Assembly: GCA_030704615.1 (NCBI GenBank)
Contig: CM060733.1
Coordinates: 30,194,001 to 30,258,000 of the forward strand
DNA: 64,000 nucleotides
Direction of reading: 5' to 3'
Source: Takakia lepidozioides
Lineage: Eukaryota > Streptophyta > Takakiopsida > Takakiales > Takakiaceae
A program made the position numbers and the translations under genes. Shown here piece after piece: positions 34,501-46,100 of this stretch. The notes under the pieces were generated by a model. The model saw only the letters and a list, made by a program, of their open reading frames with translations. It did not search any database and was not told the DNA's origin. The stretch's first letter is position 1; every line of letters starts with the position of its first letter.

Positions 34501-36723
34501 CATTGAAACCTCACCTTCTCTTTCGCCTCCACACATGCCGTGAGAGGTGTGCATGATGCATTTCTCCAATTGCATGGTCGGCTGCATGGCCCGAGAATAG
34601 TGTTTTGCAATCTCGGGGATGAAGTCCTTTCCAAGTGCCGGATCTGCAATTGCCACCAGCTTCACAAGCTTTGACTTGTATTTGGTTCTGGACTTGACAC
34701 CGGCTTCCCTCAAGTGCTCAGTCAATGACTGCAACGTTTTCACCCTGCCCCTCACTTTCCATGAAGAAGCGTTTGGCATGGGCCAAATCCAGCTTGATGT
34801 TTGACTGCCACAAAAACATGCAGAAGCGTTACATTCGATTCATGTGGAAACATTACTGAAAATTGGGGAAGGATGAGCAGAGGGAAATTGGAGGACGACT
34901 TACTTCGTATATCACCTCCACCATTCCATCCATAGTGAGACGATACCATGTCCGGTTTGTTTTTGCAACGGCTTTTCTGATGAGCTCGGGCTCCAGCATT
35001 TCCGCAACATCTGGGATCAGTAGTGAGACCAGTTTTTTCCTCACCATGTGTGCCATGTGGGTATGCACGTATGCATTTTCAGTGACCCTGCAAGGCACAC
35101 TCTCCAGTTCAGTACACGGAAGCACGGAAAGAAACCAGAATGGAAACCGAAATGCGGCACCGCATTTCGAATGTGCTAGGGAGGGTATGAAAGTATTTAC
35201 AGTCTGAGGTCCGCCATGGCATTCTTGAGCAGGGAGGAGTCTGCCGCCTTCACCTTGAGATGACACACTCCAAAACCATGTAATGCCAGCCAATGTGTTG
35301 GCATGGTTCTGCTTGATGTACTCCCCACCAGGCGAGAAGTCGGTGATTCCCGCCCACACAAAGAACATTTTAACCCGACATATGGCCGAAGTCGGGATCA
35401 CCCTCAGCGTCGCCTCGAATTCGTGGTTGCGAGTGTGCCAGTGGGTATCCCACGTTGACAATTCATCGGCAGTGGGTCCCACGAGTTTTCGCCGTCCTCA
35501 TTCTCAATGGAAACGTAAAACGCTGCCGATCCCAGACGTCCCCTTCTCGAAATGCGAACTTGAGCTTATCCACATCTCCGGGAAGGCCTGCCTGACGATG
35601 GGAAGGGAGACCATGCGACAGAGTGGGATTCGAAGAGTCCGCTGGAATACCCTGCTGCCCAGAACTCTGCCAATGCACTGTGGGTCTCTTCCAACATTTT
35701 ATCCGCTGCACTTTTGAAAGCCTCCGGAGACATGTCTGTAGGTGCCGGTAGTGGCTGAGCAGCTGGAGCATCCTCAACTGGAGCTGCACTCTGGGGCCTG
35801 TCTGCGGGCAATTCTGCCATTGCAGAGGCCTCCTCCGGGCCTGCTTGCTCATCGGTGGTGAGGTCTTGCTGCGAAAGTTGAGCGGCAGCACCCTCCTCCG
35901 GTACCAAATCGAGATCAACGGTCGATCCCATTGCCTTCGCTGCAGCAGAGTCGGCCCCAACATCTGCAGGCGGGAAATCCTCCAGGAACTGAGCTTCAGC
36001 TCGTGGAAGCGGTTTGCGGGAGATTGTTCGCCCGTCGCCCTGATTGCCTTCTGCTTCCTCATCCTTGCAGGTGAAGGTGTCTGCTGCAATTGAATCTGTC
36101 TTCTACCCTGCTGCTTCATTCGCGTTGGGGGGGGTGAATCGGCCTGAGCCGGTTCAGAAGCCAGTAGAGGGACGGGCTGCTTCTTCTTCGACTTTGCTGG
36201 AGAAGGGCCCGACCCCTGCTGGCGATTCTCCATGACCGAAGAACGCGAGTCGATCTCTGGGACTTTGAACTTGCCCTTCGAAGACGCGTCTTTGAATCGC
36301 AGAGGGCTAGGCCCGGCAGGAATACCCGCGCTCGGGGATCGGGTGGGTGTACGTGCTGCAGCTAGCTCCTCGGACTCTTCCTGCGGCTCTTCGGATTCCT
36401 GCGATCCCTCCAGCACGTCCACCTTTCCTGTTAGGCATGCAAACATGTTCTGCATTCAAGTCTCCTAGCATTCAGTCTAAGAATTACAGAAGCAAAATGG
36501 GGGGTTCGGTGCTCGATCAGCTGCGCGCAGCCCGATCGCATGGAGCTCTCACTGGTGGCTGGGTTGCCTGAGTGGCCTGCTGCTCGGAGATGGCAATCTC
36601 CTCCTGTAGACGCATCTGCTTCCTCCCCTTCGGCATTGGCCTACGTCCGAAGTATAATTTCCGGAGCTTGCGACGAGGTCTCCTGGCTGGTGCACGAACT
36701 CCCCCCCTCTCAGGATCGAGCAT
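31555..36723 (-). pseudogene. ParB-like/DNA methyltransferase gene of the outer MULE (decaying)
   Basis: Same architecture as the intact gene at 43,158-48,790. Exon 1 begins at 36,723 (MLDPERGGVRAPARRPRRKL) and ends at 36,553; exon 2 starts at 36,449 with a Ser/Pro/Ala-rich stretch. Then comes the ParB-like region (MFFVW ... NHRLLAWWG, about 35,375-35,320), the helical middle (TWYRLTMDGMVEVIYE; exon 5 34,230-34,012 ending AAMRIVYR) and a C-terminal methyltransferase fold: CDMIILDIPDGEP (about 33,050), GCVVVLASRG, PAFIQTIMETC and motif I VLDLICGTG (about 32,400), then an acidic tail ending at 31,555. Frameshifts occur in the ParB part (near 35,500 and a one-base loss in DGNHR near 35,360) and in exon 6 (near 33,800), so it is probably inactive. 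Palindromes of the AATGCGG family sit in three introns (32,688; 33,946; 35,149). Gene order and orientation mirror the inner element. Confidence 0.85.
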
Positions 36724-36969
36724 AAGAAGAACAGAGAGAGGAAAAAGGGCCAAAGAGTGCAGATGGAAAGGGCGCGAGAGGGGTGACTGAGGAGACACTA
36801 CAAAAGTAGATGAAACGGCGGTGATGCACCACTTGGGTTCGAAAGGGTTGGACGAAAGTGTCTCCTCGGGGAGTTTGCGTCATTACGAAATTCGAATCGT
36901 TGAGGGTACGCCTGCCGTCCGAAAAACAAACATCATTATCGAACGGTCAGGCCGCGCCGCCTCATGCCC

Positions 36970-38162
36970 CTTCAATCAGATAGAGTGCCGACATGTGCAG
37001 CAATTCCGTTGCTCCACGTGTTCACATTTCAAGGTATTTCCGTCCCAGCGTCTGATGAGTTGGAGCGAAAATGCGAATGCGGCGCCGCATTTCCGTTAAG
37101 TACCATCACTCTGCTACACATCCGTACTTGTTGGAAGGAAATGCGGCACCGCATTTCCGTTCCACCTTCACATACCTTAGTTTTTGAACGGAAATACGGT
37201 GCCGCATTTCCGTCCCACAGCTCCAAGTATGAGATTCAAAAGGGAAATGCGGCGCCGCATTTCCGTTCTGGAATGTCGAAAGGTGCGATTGGGACGGGAA
37301 TGAGGCACCACATTTCTGTTCCCGTGGTTCATGATTTTCAATGTGAACGGAAATGCGGTACCGCATTTCCGTTCCCACTTCACATCCGTTACATGATGAA
37401 TGGAAATGCCGTGCCACATTTCCGTTCAGGAAAGTATAGAGGTCTCACCTGGACAGAAATGCGGTGCCGCATTTCAGGTCCGGAAAGTTTGAAGGTCTCA
37501 CATGGATGGAAATGCTGCTACACATTTTCGTAGCACAGCTCCAGGCCCAATATACAAAACGGAAATGCGGCGCCGCATTTCCGTTCTAGAATGTCGGAAG
37601 GTGCGACTCGAACGGAAATGCGGTGCCGGATTTCGGTTCCCGTTGCGCACGATTTTCAGTCAGGATGGAAATGCGGTACCGCATTTCCGTTCTGTAGAGT
37701 ATTAACGTCTGACGCTGGCGGAAATGCCGTGCCGCATTTTCGTTCCACAGCTCCGTGCCTCACATACAAAACGAAAATGCGGCGCCGCATTTCCGTTTTG
37801 GAATGTCGGAAGGTGCGACTCCGACGGTAATGCGGTACCGCATTTCAGTTCCGAGGTTTCAGGATATTTCATCAGAACGGAAATGCGGTGCCGCATTTCC
37901 CTTTTGAATCTAATACATTCCGTTCTGGAATGTTGGGAAGTGCGACTCGGATGGAAATCCGTTGCCGCATTTCAGTTCCGACGGTTCACGATTTTCAGTC
38001 AGAACGGAAATGCGGTACCGCATTTCCGTTCTGGAATGTTGGCTGGTGCGACTCGGATGGAAATATGGTGCGGCATTTTAGTTCAGATTGTTCACGATTT
38101 TCAGTCAGAACGGAAATGCGTTGCCGCATTTCCGTTCTGGATAGTATGAATGTCTCAAGCGG
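36970..38162. repeat. 53-bp-periodic palindrome array (left part)
   Basis: Twenty palindromes of the GAAATGCGGYRCCGCATTTC type. From my base counts the centres lie at 37,083.5, then every 53 bases from 37,147.5 to 37,889.5 (15 in a row), then 37,963.5, 38,016.5, 38,069.5 and 38,122.5. Centres alternate among GGCGCC, GGTACC, GGTGCC and GGCACC. The array lies in the divergent promoter region between the outer methyltransferase and transposase genes and continues at 49,504 after the inner MULE. Confidence 0.95.
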
Positions 38163-38171
38163 TCGGAATTG
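38163..38171 (+). repeat. Target-site duplication of inner MULE (left)
   Basis: TCGGAATTG, repeated at 49,494-49,502. The match extends to GTCGGAATTGC (11 bp), but a 9-bp duplication leaves equal 21-base tips on both sides. Confidence 0.85.
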
Positions 38172-38400
38172 CAACGACGCAATGGCGTGAGCGTTGCACG
38201 TGAGCGCGCGAGCGTACGCTCACGCAGGAGTGACGTGGCGTGAGCCTGCACACATGCTGACGTGGCGTGAGCGTCATGTCAGCATGCTGATGTGGCGGTA
38301 AATGATGACGTGGCACTGTCCGTCAACTGCCACGTCAGCATTAACATGCGCCGCCTATAACCGTGGATGGTCCTATGACCGTGGAATTAATGCAGGGAAT
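38172..38400 (+). repeat. Inner MULE left terminal and subterminal repeats
   Basis: Terminal GGCGTGAGC unit, CACGTGAGCGCG, and repeated TGACGTGGCGTGAGC / TGACGTGGC units (about 38,232, 38,259, 38,308) together with CATGCTGA repeats. Confidence 0.8.
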
Positions 38401-38790
38401 CTTGCCTAAATAGAATCAAGACGAGCGTTGAGGCCTACAATTGCAGCATCCAACATTGTGCAATTACAAATGTTTGTTTCACTTTTACAATTACGAAGAC
38501 GACAAAATATCCTCACAAAGTGTGCGCCATAAAGGCTGCCACGAGAAGACTTCTTCCCTCCTCAAATAACAATGAGAGTTATGATCATCTTCAAAAGATG
38601 ATTGTAGTGCATAGCGACAGCAAGACATGTAGACTTCGAAAGGTGCAATGACAAATGTGCACTACCTAAAAGTTGTCACTCAGACCTCACTCCGTATAGT
38701 TGGAGGCCATATCATTGCACAGCCGACGAATTGATGTGAATTACACATTTCAAATCATGGTCATCCACATACCACATTACATAGTTCATG
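38401..38790. other. Region between left tip and transposase stop
   Basis: About 390 bases downstream of the transposase gene. No feature recognised apart from its likely 3' UTR role. Confidence 0.5.
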
Positions 38791-41700
38791 CTACCCATGT
38801 GTTGTATCCCGCTGCAAAAGAGTATCGACCTCGTTGAAACTCATAGTGGCCTGGTGAATGAAGTTGTCACGTTTGGGATCGCAAACCATCCTCCTCAAAA
38901 ATATGAAATACAAATGTTTGCAGGGTATGAATTTACCTCTCTTGCCCAAACTGGTTGATAGCATATTCACAAAATCAGGACATGTGCAATTGGGGAAATT
39001 GGAAACCGTGATGTCGTAGGTCCTGTCATGAACAGCAGATGTGGAAGTGATGATTGTGAATACCCGACCATATCCTGGATCGGGTACTTCCGTGGTGCTT
39101 CCGACACGAGCTTGGAGCATTCTTGCGGACTCCACTTTGCCAAAGTGTTCAGCGGTTGGAGGGAAACGCCGAACGAGCTTTCCATCTCGTTTGGTTGGCC
39201 ACAAGTCAGGATTTGCCGGGGGGACCCGGGAGGACGCAGGAATAGTAGCACATGCATGGAGTTGGGGTTGTCTCGCAAGGGAAAAACCTGCCTCCTCCAG
39301 CATTTCAATCTCCTGAAAGCTGAGATGTGTTCCCACCTTCACGGGCCAAACGGTTGGAGGAGATGGCTTCATCACTACGGAAGGACGCACAGTTCCATGC
39401 ACACATCTGGCACAATCATCTGCGCAGAACCAGAACTTGTGGTTCTTGGCTTCTGGTTGACCGTATGGACGCATCAAGCCCGTGAAAGTCGGAGCAGGAG
39501 TTCGGGCACCACCTCTGGATATAGATGAAGTGCACTTCTCGAAATTAGTTGCCCTGATCGCTGTACATTTCACACGAGACCCGACACTTGTGCGTTCTAT
39601 GTGCCAAACGTGGTCGGGGCATGCGGACTCAAGCACATCAAGGGGGTTGTTTCTCTCCTGCACCATTTCAGTGGCACGGTTTGATGCTGGAGCTTGCCGT
39701 CGTGTTGGAGGTTCCTCCACAATGGAGGTTCCGGACACGGAGCTGTCATGCAGGGGAACACGAGGCTTCGAGAAGTTATCACGGTCTGCCCTGTGGGAAT
39801 CTGAATCCGAACCAGGTGGAGTGTTCAATTTCCTCTTACAGGAGCCGAATCTCTCCTCCCCTTCAAGATGTGGAACTCTAGAAACAAGTGGCGTTCCCTG
39901 GGCATACATGCTCACCGCCCGTGCTATCTTGATTGGATCCCCAGATCTGTTTGCAGCACGCAACATCAACTCTGATTTGTCCGGACCCTTGCCACCAACC
40001 CCACCTCGTAAGAAATCACGGTATCGGGTTTGTTGTTGCAAGGCACGTATCAAATCATCTGTTGTTGCCACATACAAATCCCGACCTCTTTTCCCAGACT
40101 GCTGCAACCATGCATTGTGCACAGTTTCTGCCAAATTGCAAGATGGCATGTCTGCCATTTCCTCAATGGACATGTTCTGCAAAGAGGATAACCACACTTC
40201 AGAATAGTGCACAGGAAACAACATAAAGAAAGCAATGAGTCAAAAATATGGAAAGCAAATGTATGAATAAAGCATGAAATAGAAGCCTCGTACCATTGTC
40301 ATGGCTGCTCCCCACTGTCTATACCGGAAGTGCCAAAACGCCAGCCAATCTTCCAATGCTCTCATACTCTCAAGTGATGCAGCTCCAGAAGAGAACCACC
40401 AGGCACGAATTGTCTGGAACAAAGTGTCCGCCTCCTTCATTGTTCTAGCATCTTTGTACTCTTTGCACAATTTACGGTGCTGAGTCTGCATCTCTGGTTT
40501 GATGTCCGACTTTGTATGTTTTTCCAGAGATTGTGTCCAATGGAATAGACATGTACGCTCTCTTCCTGGCATAGGCACTTTTGGGTCGCCCGATCCGAAG
40601 ACAATACGAATAGCATTGAAATTTGCTTGAGCACTATCCGCCATGAAACCTGCGAAATTTGGAGATGGCAGCCCATGGCAGCCCATGACACGTATCAGGG
40701 AATTCCACATGAGCTTCTGGGATTCCGTATCCTCGGATTGCATGTCACAAACTGCAATTGTCATAACTCGTTGGTACACTGGATCGTAGACATGACAAGC
40801 CATTGTCGTCCAATCCTTCACTCGTTTCACATGATCAAACATAAGAAAACAGTTCTGCAAGTCCCCAGTCTTCTGCATCCGCTTCACGAGGCTAACCCCA
40901 CTGCCCTCCCCAACAGTCGACATTTTGAAAAGAAAAACTTTGATGGCACCTTGACCTGGGAATACATTGTCCTGGATGTAATCGTACTTGCTCAGTCGTT
41001 TCAATTCCAAAATATTGTCTATGTAGCCTCTGATCCCAGAGCCCATTCTCAATGCATTGATCTGATGCCGAATGTTAGGTGAACTTAAAGTGGAGAAATG
41101 ATCCATGACCAGGTCCAATGCTGCACCGTCAAGTTTAGTCCCCACAGAATCTCCTTCACTCAAAATATGGCTTTCCAAGAAGGACTTGCTTGCGCCAAGA
41201 GCAATTGCAGATGTTGTTGCGGATGGGTTTCTCCCGAACTCCTGTTTGATCAACCTCGATACTGTCTCAACACTCTCCCTGTAATCCCCCTTCGAGACAG
41301 GATGGTTATGGAATCCAAAATGCACACAAGCTCTCGTCATTGTATTCAAACGGTGGACAACATAGTACATTCTTGCTCCGCAGAGCGCCACGCAGGATGG
41401 CACAAGTTTGCAGAATTTGCAGACGAAAGTGTTTGCCGGTGGAGGGCAGTCCCAGGCTGAAATGGATTCTCCGCCAGACCCTCCCATTCGCTTTGATTAT
41501 GAACTCCAGACTGAAGAAAGTGTCTGCAATTCAAATTATCACACCTAAGGTGTCCATTGCAAACTGTCCTCCTGAAAACAAGCTTGTCATCATTCTGAAT
41601 ATTGGATGTTTTTGTTCTGCACCACGGGTGCCCGTCGTGTTTCTTGTCCATTCCATGCATCATGATTGTTACACCTCCAACTCGCGGAGGAGGAGGCAGC

Positions 41701-42305
41701 TCGAATAGGATATCGCCATCAAAAGTCTCCGGCAAGAACTTCACAGGCACCTGCTTCAAAGATTCCCAATCAATTCCCCGCAACTCGCTTTTGAATCCAG
41801 CCATTCCTCCCATCGCCCGCAATTTTGGAATGACACTACAAATCTCTTCTTCATCAGCTTCTGCAACCACAGTAGGAAGGACTGGATTTGGAATTTCACT
41901 TATGTCATCATCGGAAGAATCCGAAAGCTCAACGATTGGAGTGGAGGAAGTCTGTTCTTTTTTCACCACCACCTCCCTCTTGTCTTCAACGACCGAAGCA
42001 GCAGTCCCGGGCGTCACATATGACCCAAGGGACTTTCGCCGAGGCTCTCCAAGTACTCTGTATCGACCAGGACGCACTCTCCACTGGCTGATATGAGCCG
42101 TCTCATCACGGTTTTGGAAAGAATATTTCACCAACTTCCCTTTCAGATCGTAAACCTCTTTCTCCAAAAAGATGGAGCCATTCTGCAGCTGAAAACGGGT
42201 AGCCAAGACATGTTCCAGAACAATTGCAAATCCATTGTCAAGGACTTCCTGGGAGAACGGCACTGGTTTGTCGTCTGAGAAGAACTCCGCTTCAGAGGAA
42301 GCCAT
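38791..42305 (-). pseudogene. MULE transposase with SWIM finger (inner; one frameshift)
   Basis: Two exons: 42,305-40,294 and 40,176-38,791, intron with GT-AG ends at the same place as in the outer copy (after FRYRQWGAAMTM). From the N-terminus: unknown region; zinc-binding region (C-x2-C-x5-C-x3-C, then TRACVHFGFHNHP); D-D-E core with FLMFDHVKR, GFMADSAQANF and, in exon 2, CNLAETVHNAW; the C-x2-H element RTCLFHWTQ; and a SWIM finger CTC ... CKH near the C-terminus. One frame change is needed at about 41,420-41,470, between EWEGLAENPF and PPANTFVCKFC. Otherwise it is full length. It acts as a nuclear cut-and-paste transposase in the family. Confidence 0.88.
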
Positions 42306-43157
42306 CTTCCTTCCTCGAGTATGTTTGTACCTTGCTATCGCAGATCTAGTGTAAATCGGTTTACTGCTGTCTCCAGAACACAGTTGAAGAATGAGCAGAG
42401 CATATGGCGGAGGAAGCTCAGATAACGACTGTGCATATTCTGTTATTCATTCCAGATATGCAGCCGTCCATTTTAATTACTTTTCTTGTGGGCCCAGTGG
42501 TCAGAGAATCCATAGGGGCAGTGTCGGAACTGTTAAACCGTTAATCAGAACCTCATCAATAAACCCAATAACAAAGCCGACTTCCTGGAAGCATGCCACA
42601 GGATCCGAGAATGGGATTGCAGATTAAGTAAATGTATCTATATACTACTACCAATGATCATGCGCACCTGGAAAGTTCCAAATGTGCAACGAATGTGGGG
42701 TTTGATAACAAGGATGACCGTGTATGATATTCCAAAATTTGTCATCAAACTCTCGTTCATTTATATTTATTTGTTTAAGAATGCGCATCAATTTCTGGGA
42801 TTCGCTGTTCTTTTTAAATATTGAACCAGTTATAATTTAGAACACGCCGTTTTGTTTTGGGCGGCACACGTCAGACATCCATAACTGAATACGAACAGCT
42901 GTACACCAATTGTTGGCATGTGCATAATATCGAAACGACTATGTGTAACGGTCACGCGGGAGGGAATCCGATGCTTCTAGAGACAAGCAAGAACACAGGC
43001 AATCCCGCAAGAAATCGGGAGTCACTGCGTTTTTCTACTTTTCGCGCTTAGAGGGAGAGTGGTAGTCAAGCTGGAGAGGGTTCCTTCTAGAATACGAAAG
43101 AGAAGAAAGTCTCTTTATTTTACTTCCCTTAGAGAGAGACGCAGAGCAAGAGAGAAA
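42306..43157. promoter_or_regulatory. Divergent promoter spacer of the inner MULE
   Basis: 852 bases between the start codons of the transposase (minus) and methyltransferase (plus) genes. It must hold both promoters. I see no palindrome of either family and no clear TATA box that I would defend. Confidence 0.6.
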
Positions 43158-46100
43158 ATGACGAGGCGTCGTTTGTTGGAGAACACAGGGCCAAGGCAGC
43201 AGGTGAACGCGGAGACTGATTCACAAGAGCAGACGGAAACTGAGGCAGCGGCTGCGACACAGCCGGCGATAAGAGTGCGCCAGCCTGTGGAGGCAGAGAT
43301 GAATCGCAGGGACACTGAAGAAGGTGGAAGCACGCGGAACGCCGAACCTGAAGAAGGTCAAGAAACCCTTGCGCAGACAGAAACTCCAGCAGATGTGAGA
43401 GGGAAGAGGAAAGCTGCAGAAGGGGATCAAAGTTCAAAACCTAAGAAGGTGCCAGTAAGTTTTATCATATAGTCTATGTGATTGCCTTTCAAGGAGTCCT
43501 TCCTCTTCCATTCTTTAGCAGGAACTACTGAATCGCGAGCGTCGTTAACGCCATTCGATTCTGCTCATGACATTTATGTACATATGTGTTTGAAGAGAGA
43601 GTCTGCACTTACTATCCCCCTAAACTACACTGAATGTCGTTGCCGCCAATCAGTTGCACATGTATGTCATTACACAACACCGATCCGGCAGGTCGTTATC
43701 TTTTGTGATTGTCGTTAACGCCGTTCGCTATTGCTCTCGCTTTGTTTTGAATACGGCAGTCTCGGCTTTTCTTGTGTGATTGTGCTGAATTCTTTCACAC
43801 CATTCATGGTGAGTTTCCTTGATACAGAGTGATGGTCGTTACCGCCATTCACTATTTGCAAATGACTTAGTCAGAACTGAATGGCATCGTGCAGAAAACT
43901 GTGAGGTCGAAGCCTACAGGATCAGAGGGGAAAGGATCTGGAGATGGGGACGAGTCCGCAAAAAGCTCAGAGAATACAGATGAAGCAGATGAATCCGAAG
44001 TGCACTACCTTGACAAGGTGAAAGAACTCATGTCATTCCAGAAGGTAAACTCTCAGGAGGTTATAAGGGACATGCTCGTATCTGGAGGGCGTCTGGACAT
44101 ACCTCTGTGCCGGATGATATCAATGCCTGTTGTGCGTCCACCTCTTTCCCATGACATAACAAAATTGGAGAGTGATTTTGTGCATGGATATAGACTTGGT
44201 GCACAAGTTTTTTATGTGTCACTGACGGATATAAATGGGAAAAGCACATTAGTTTCTCCAGAGATCAGTGATAACTGGGATGAGTGCTGGAAAGATGCCA
44301 ATGAGGAGTTCGAGCTGGGCCTCATGATGGGAAAGAACACCCAGCAATTTTGCAACCACATGTTCTACGTCTGGGACGGCAACCACCGATTGCTTGCATG
44401 GATGGGATACATTCAGAAACACCATTCGAAAGACAAAGACAAGCATGTTGCTGTGGAGGCAATGGTTTTGGATCCAGGAAACGACATCGCTAGGCTTCTT
44501 ACAGCTATGCACGACGTGAACAAGTAAGTCATCCAGGAGATTTGATTCCCTCTGTAGTGTCTTGTTGATCCTCAAAAAACAGTGTTAAGGAATGCAATGT
44601 TTTCAATGTTTTTGCAGATCGACAGAGAAATCGCATGTGACAACAAGCTTGGTTCACACACTATTCCGAATTCAGAGGATTGGTCTGATGAAGCTGGATG
44701 ATTTTCGGACAGTACTACCACCCAATATCATCAAGAAGTGCGAAACAGGAAGAGCTGCAGGCACTTGGTATTCTTTGACACGAGAGGCGTTTCTGGAGTA
44801 CATGTATGCGGTAAGCCCGAGTCTGTACTCTGTTTACTTTTCGAATACATGTTTAGAGTCCCTTCGGAGCTAATCACTACTTGAATGAATGCAGCAAGAA
44901 CTGGCAGAGGCAGCTGAGAAGGGAAAATCCGAATATTACCGCACTACACCAGAGGAACTAAGGACATCAAAGGGTGTGGAAGCTGCAATAAAGAAGGAGT
45001 TTGAGATGCGAAGAACCAAATTGATGTCAGCCTTCGGAAAGCAGCTTAGAATAGTAGATCCTGGACTTGGTCCTGAGTTCCTTCAGCAGATCAAAACACA
45101 CTATGACAAGCATGTGCATCCGGAGATGCAGCAGGAGAAATTGCACCGGCTGGCCATATCGATGGTCGACCCACAAACAAAAATAAGGTGGCTGGAGATA
45201 TGGAACTCAGATCAAACAGTAAAGGACTTGAATCAGTTCCCAAAGAGCACCATACAGCCTGGCACAAAGGTGGAAGGAATCAGTGATTTGGTGTTTGATA
45301 ACTGGCTCCACAAGGCTACATTTTGGAGTCAGGTGTGTATTCGAACATGCTGTTTCTTATCTTCAAGTATGTGATGTGTTTCTTTTTTGCAATTCTGACA
45401 AATATTCTATTTGCAGCTCGAAAAGCGCGCCGTCATTGTGCTGGATCAGACTTTGAAGGACCTGAACATTGCGATTGTTTCCCCTCCCCAAATGTCATTG
45501 GAGGCATACATAAGGAAGTGGAGAGGTCTCACGTGGAGATACTGTTTTTTCCGGGAGTTCTCCAAAGATGGTAACATTTTACGGTCCAACGACTTTGACA
45601 GTCAGGTTGGAGGAGAGTGGGCCATGATGCGAGTTGTGTACAGGTGAAATGTCATACTTGAAACTCTACTGTTTTTTTGGGAAAAATTGTGGCTTCATAT
45701 GGATTGCAATCTTAGATCCAGATTGAATGTCGTTGACGACATTCACTTCTTTGTCTGAGTCATTCTTAAGCGAGTATATGAATTCACCTGGTTAGGATCT
45801 AAGGGTGCAATTATATTGTCCCTGATAGAATTGATAATGTCCTTGAATGGCGTTGACGACATTCACATACGGAGTTGTTGTGTGGTCCTCAAGGTTATTT
45901 AAATTTTTGTAATGTCCATAGAGGATACAATGAGGGTTGATCACTTCATTTTGCTGAATGTCAATGCAGACATTCAGTTGTTCTGCATTGTTTTTTCCTC
46001 TTGCGATGAATATGGAGGCTTCATAAGCTCTGTTTTAAGAAATCCAAAGTGAATGTCGTTGACGACATTCACAGCTGTGTCTGTATTATTAAAAAACGAC

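Noticed and set aside
37084-38123. CRISPR-like look of regularly spaced short palindromic repeats
   Set aside because: Plant nuclear context, repeats are full palindromes with variable centres, spacers are themselves repeated (265-bp higher-order unit), and no cas genes are present.
38162-38172. An 11-bp target duplication GTCGGAATTGC for the inner MULE
   Set aside because: The longer match is likely chance; 9 bp (TCGGAATTG) leaves equal 21-base tips and agrees with the 9-bp duplication of the outer element.
36970-38190. Long open frames on both strands across the palindrome arrays (RTEMRCRIS / KCGAAFPF repeats), also at 30,560-31,300 and 49,460-50,515
   Set aside because: They are translations of the 53-bp palindromic unit; a stop-free repeat unit gives open frames in several phases on both strands. 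No start context or domain.
39028-42096. Plus-strand frames over the inner transposase (e.g. 39,482-40,207)
   Set aside because: Antisense of the conserved transposase exons, no independent motif.
43889-44527. Treating the open frame from 43,889 as a separate gene start
   Set aside because: Splicing from exon 1 (43,158-43,454) into 43,895 keeps frame and phase, and the outer copy shows the same exon 1-exon 2 arrangement.
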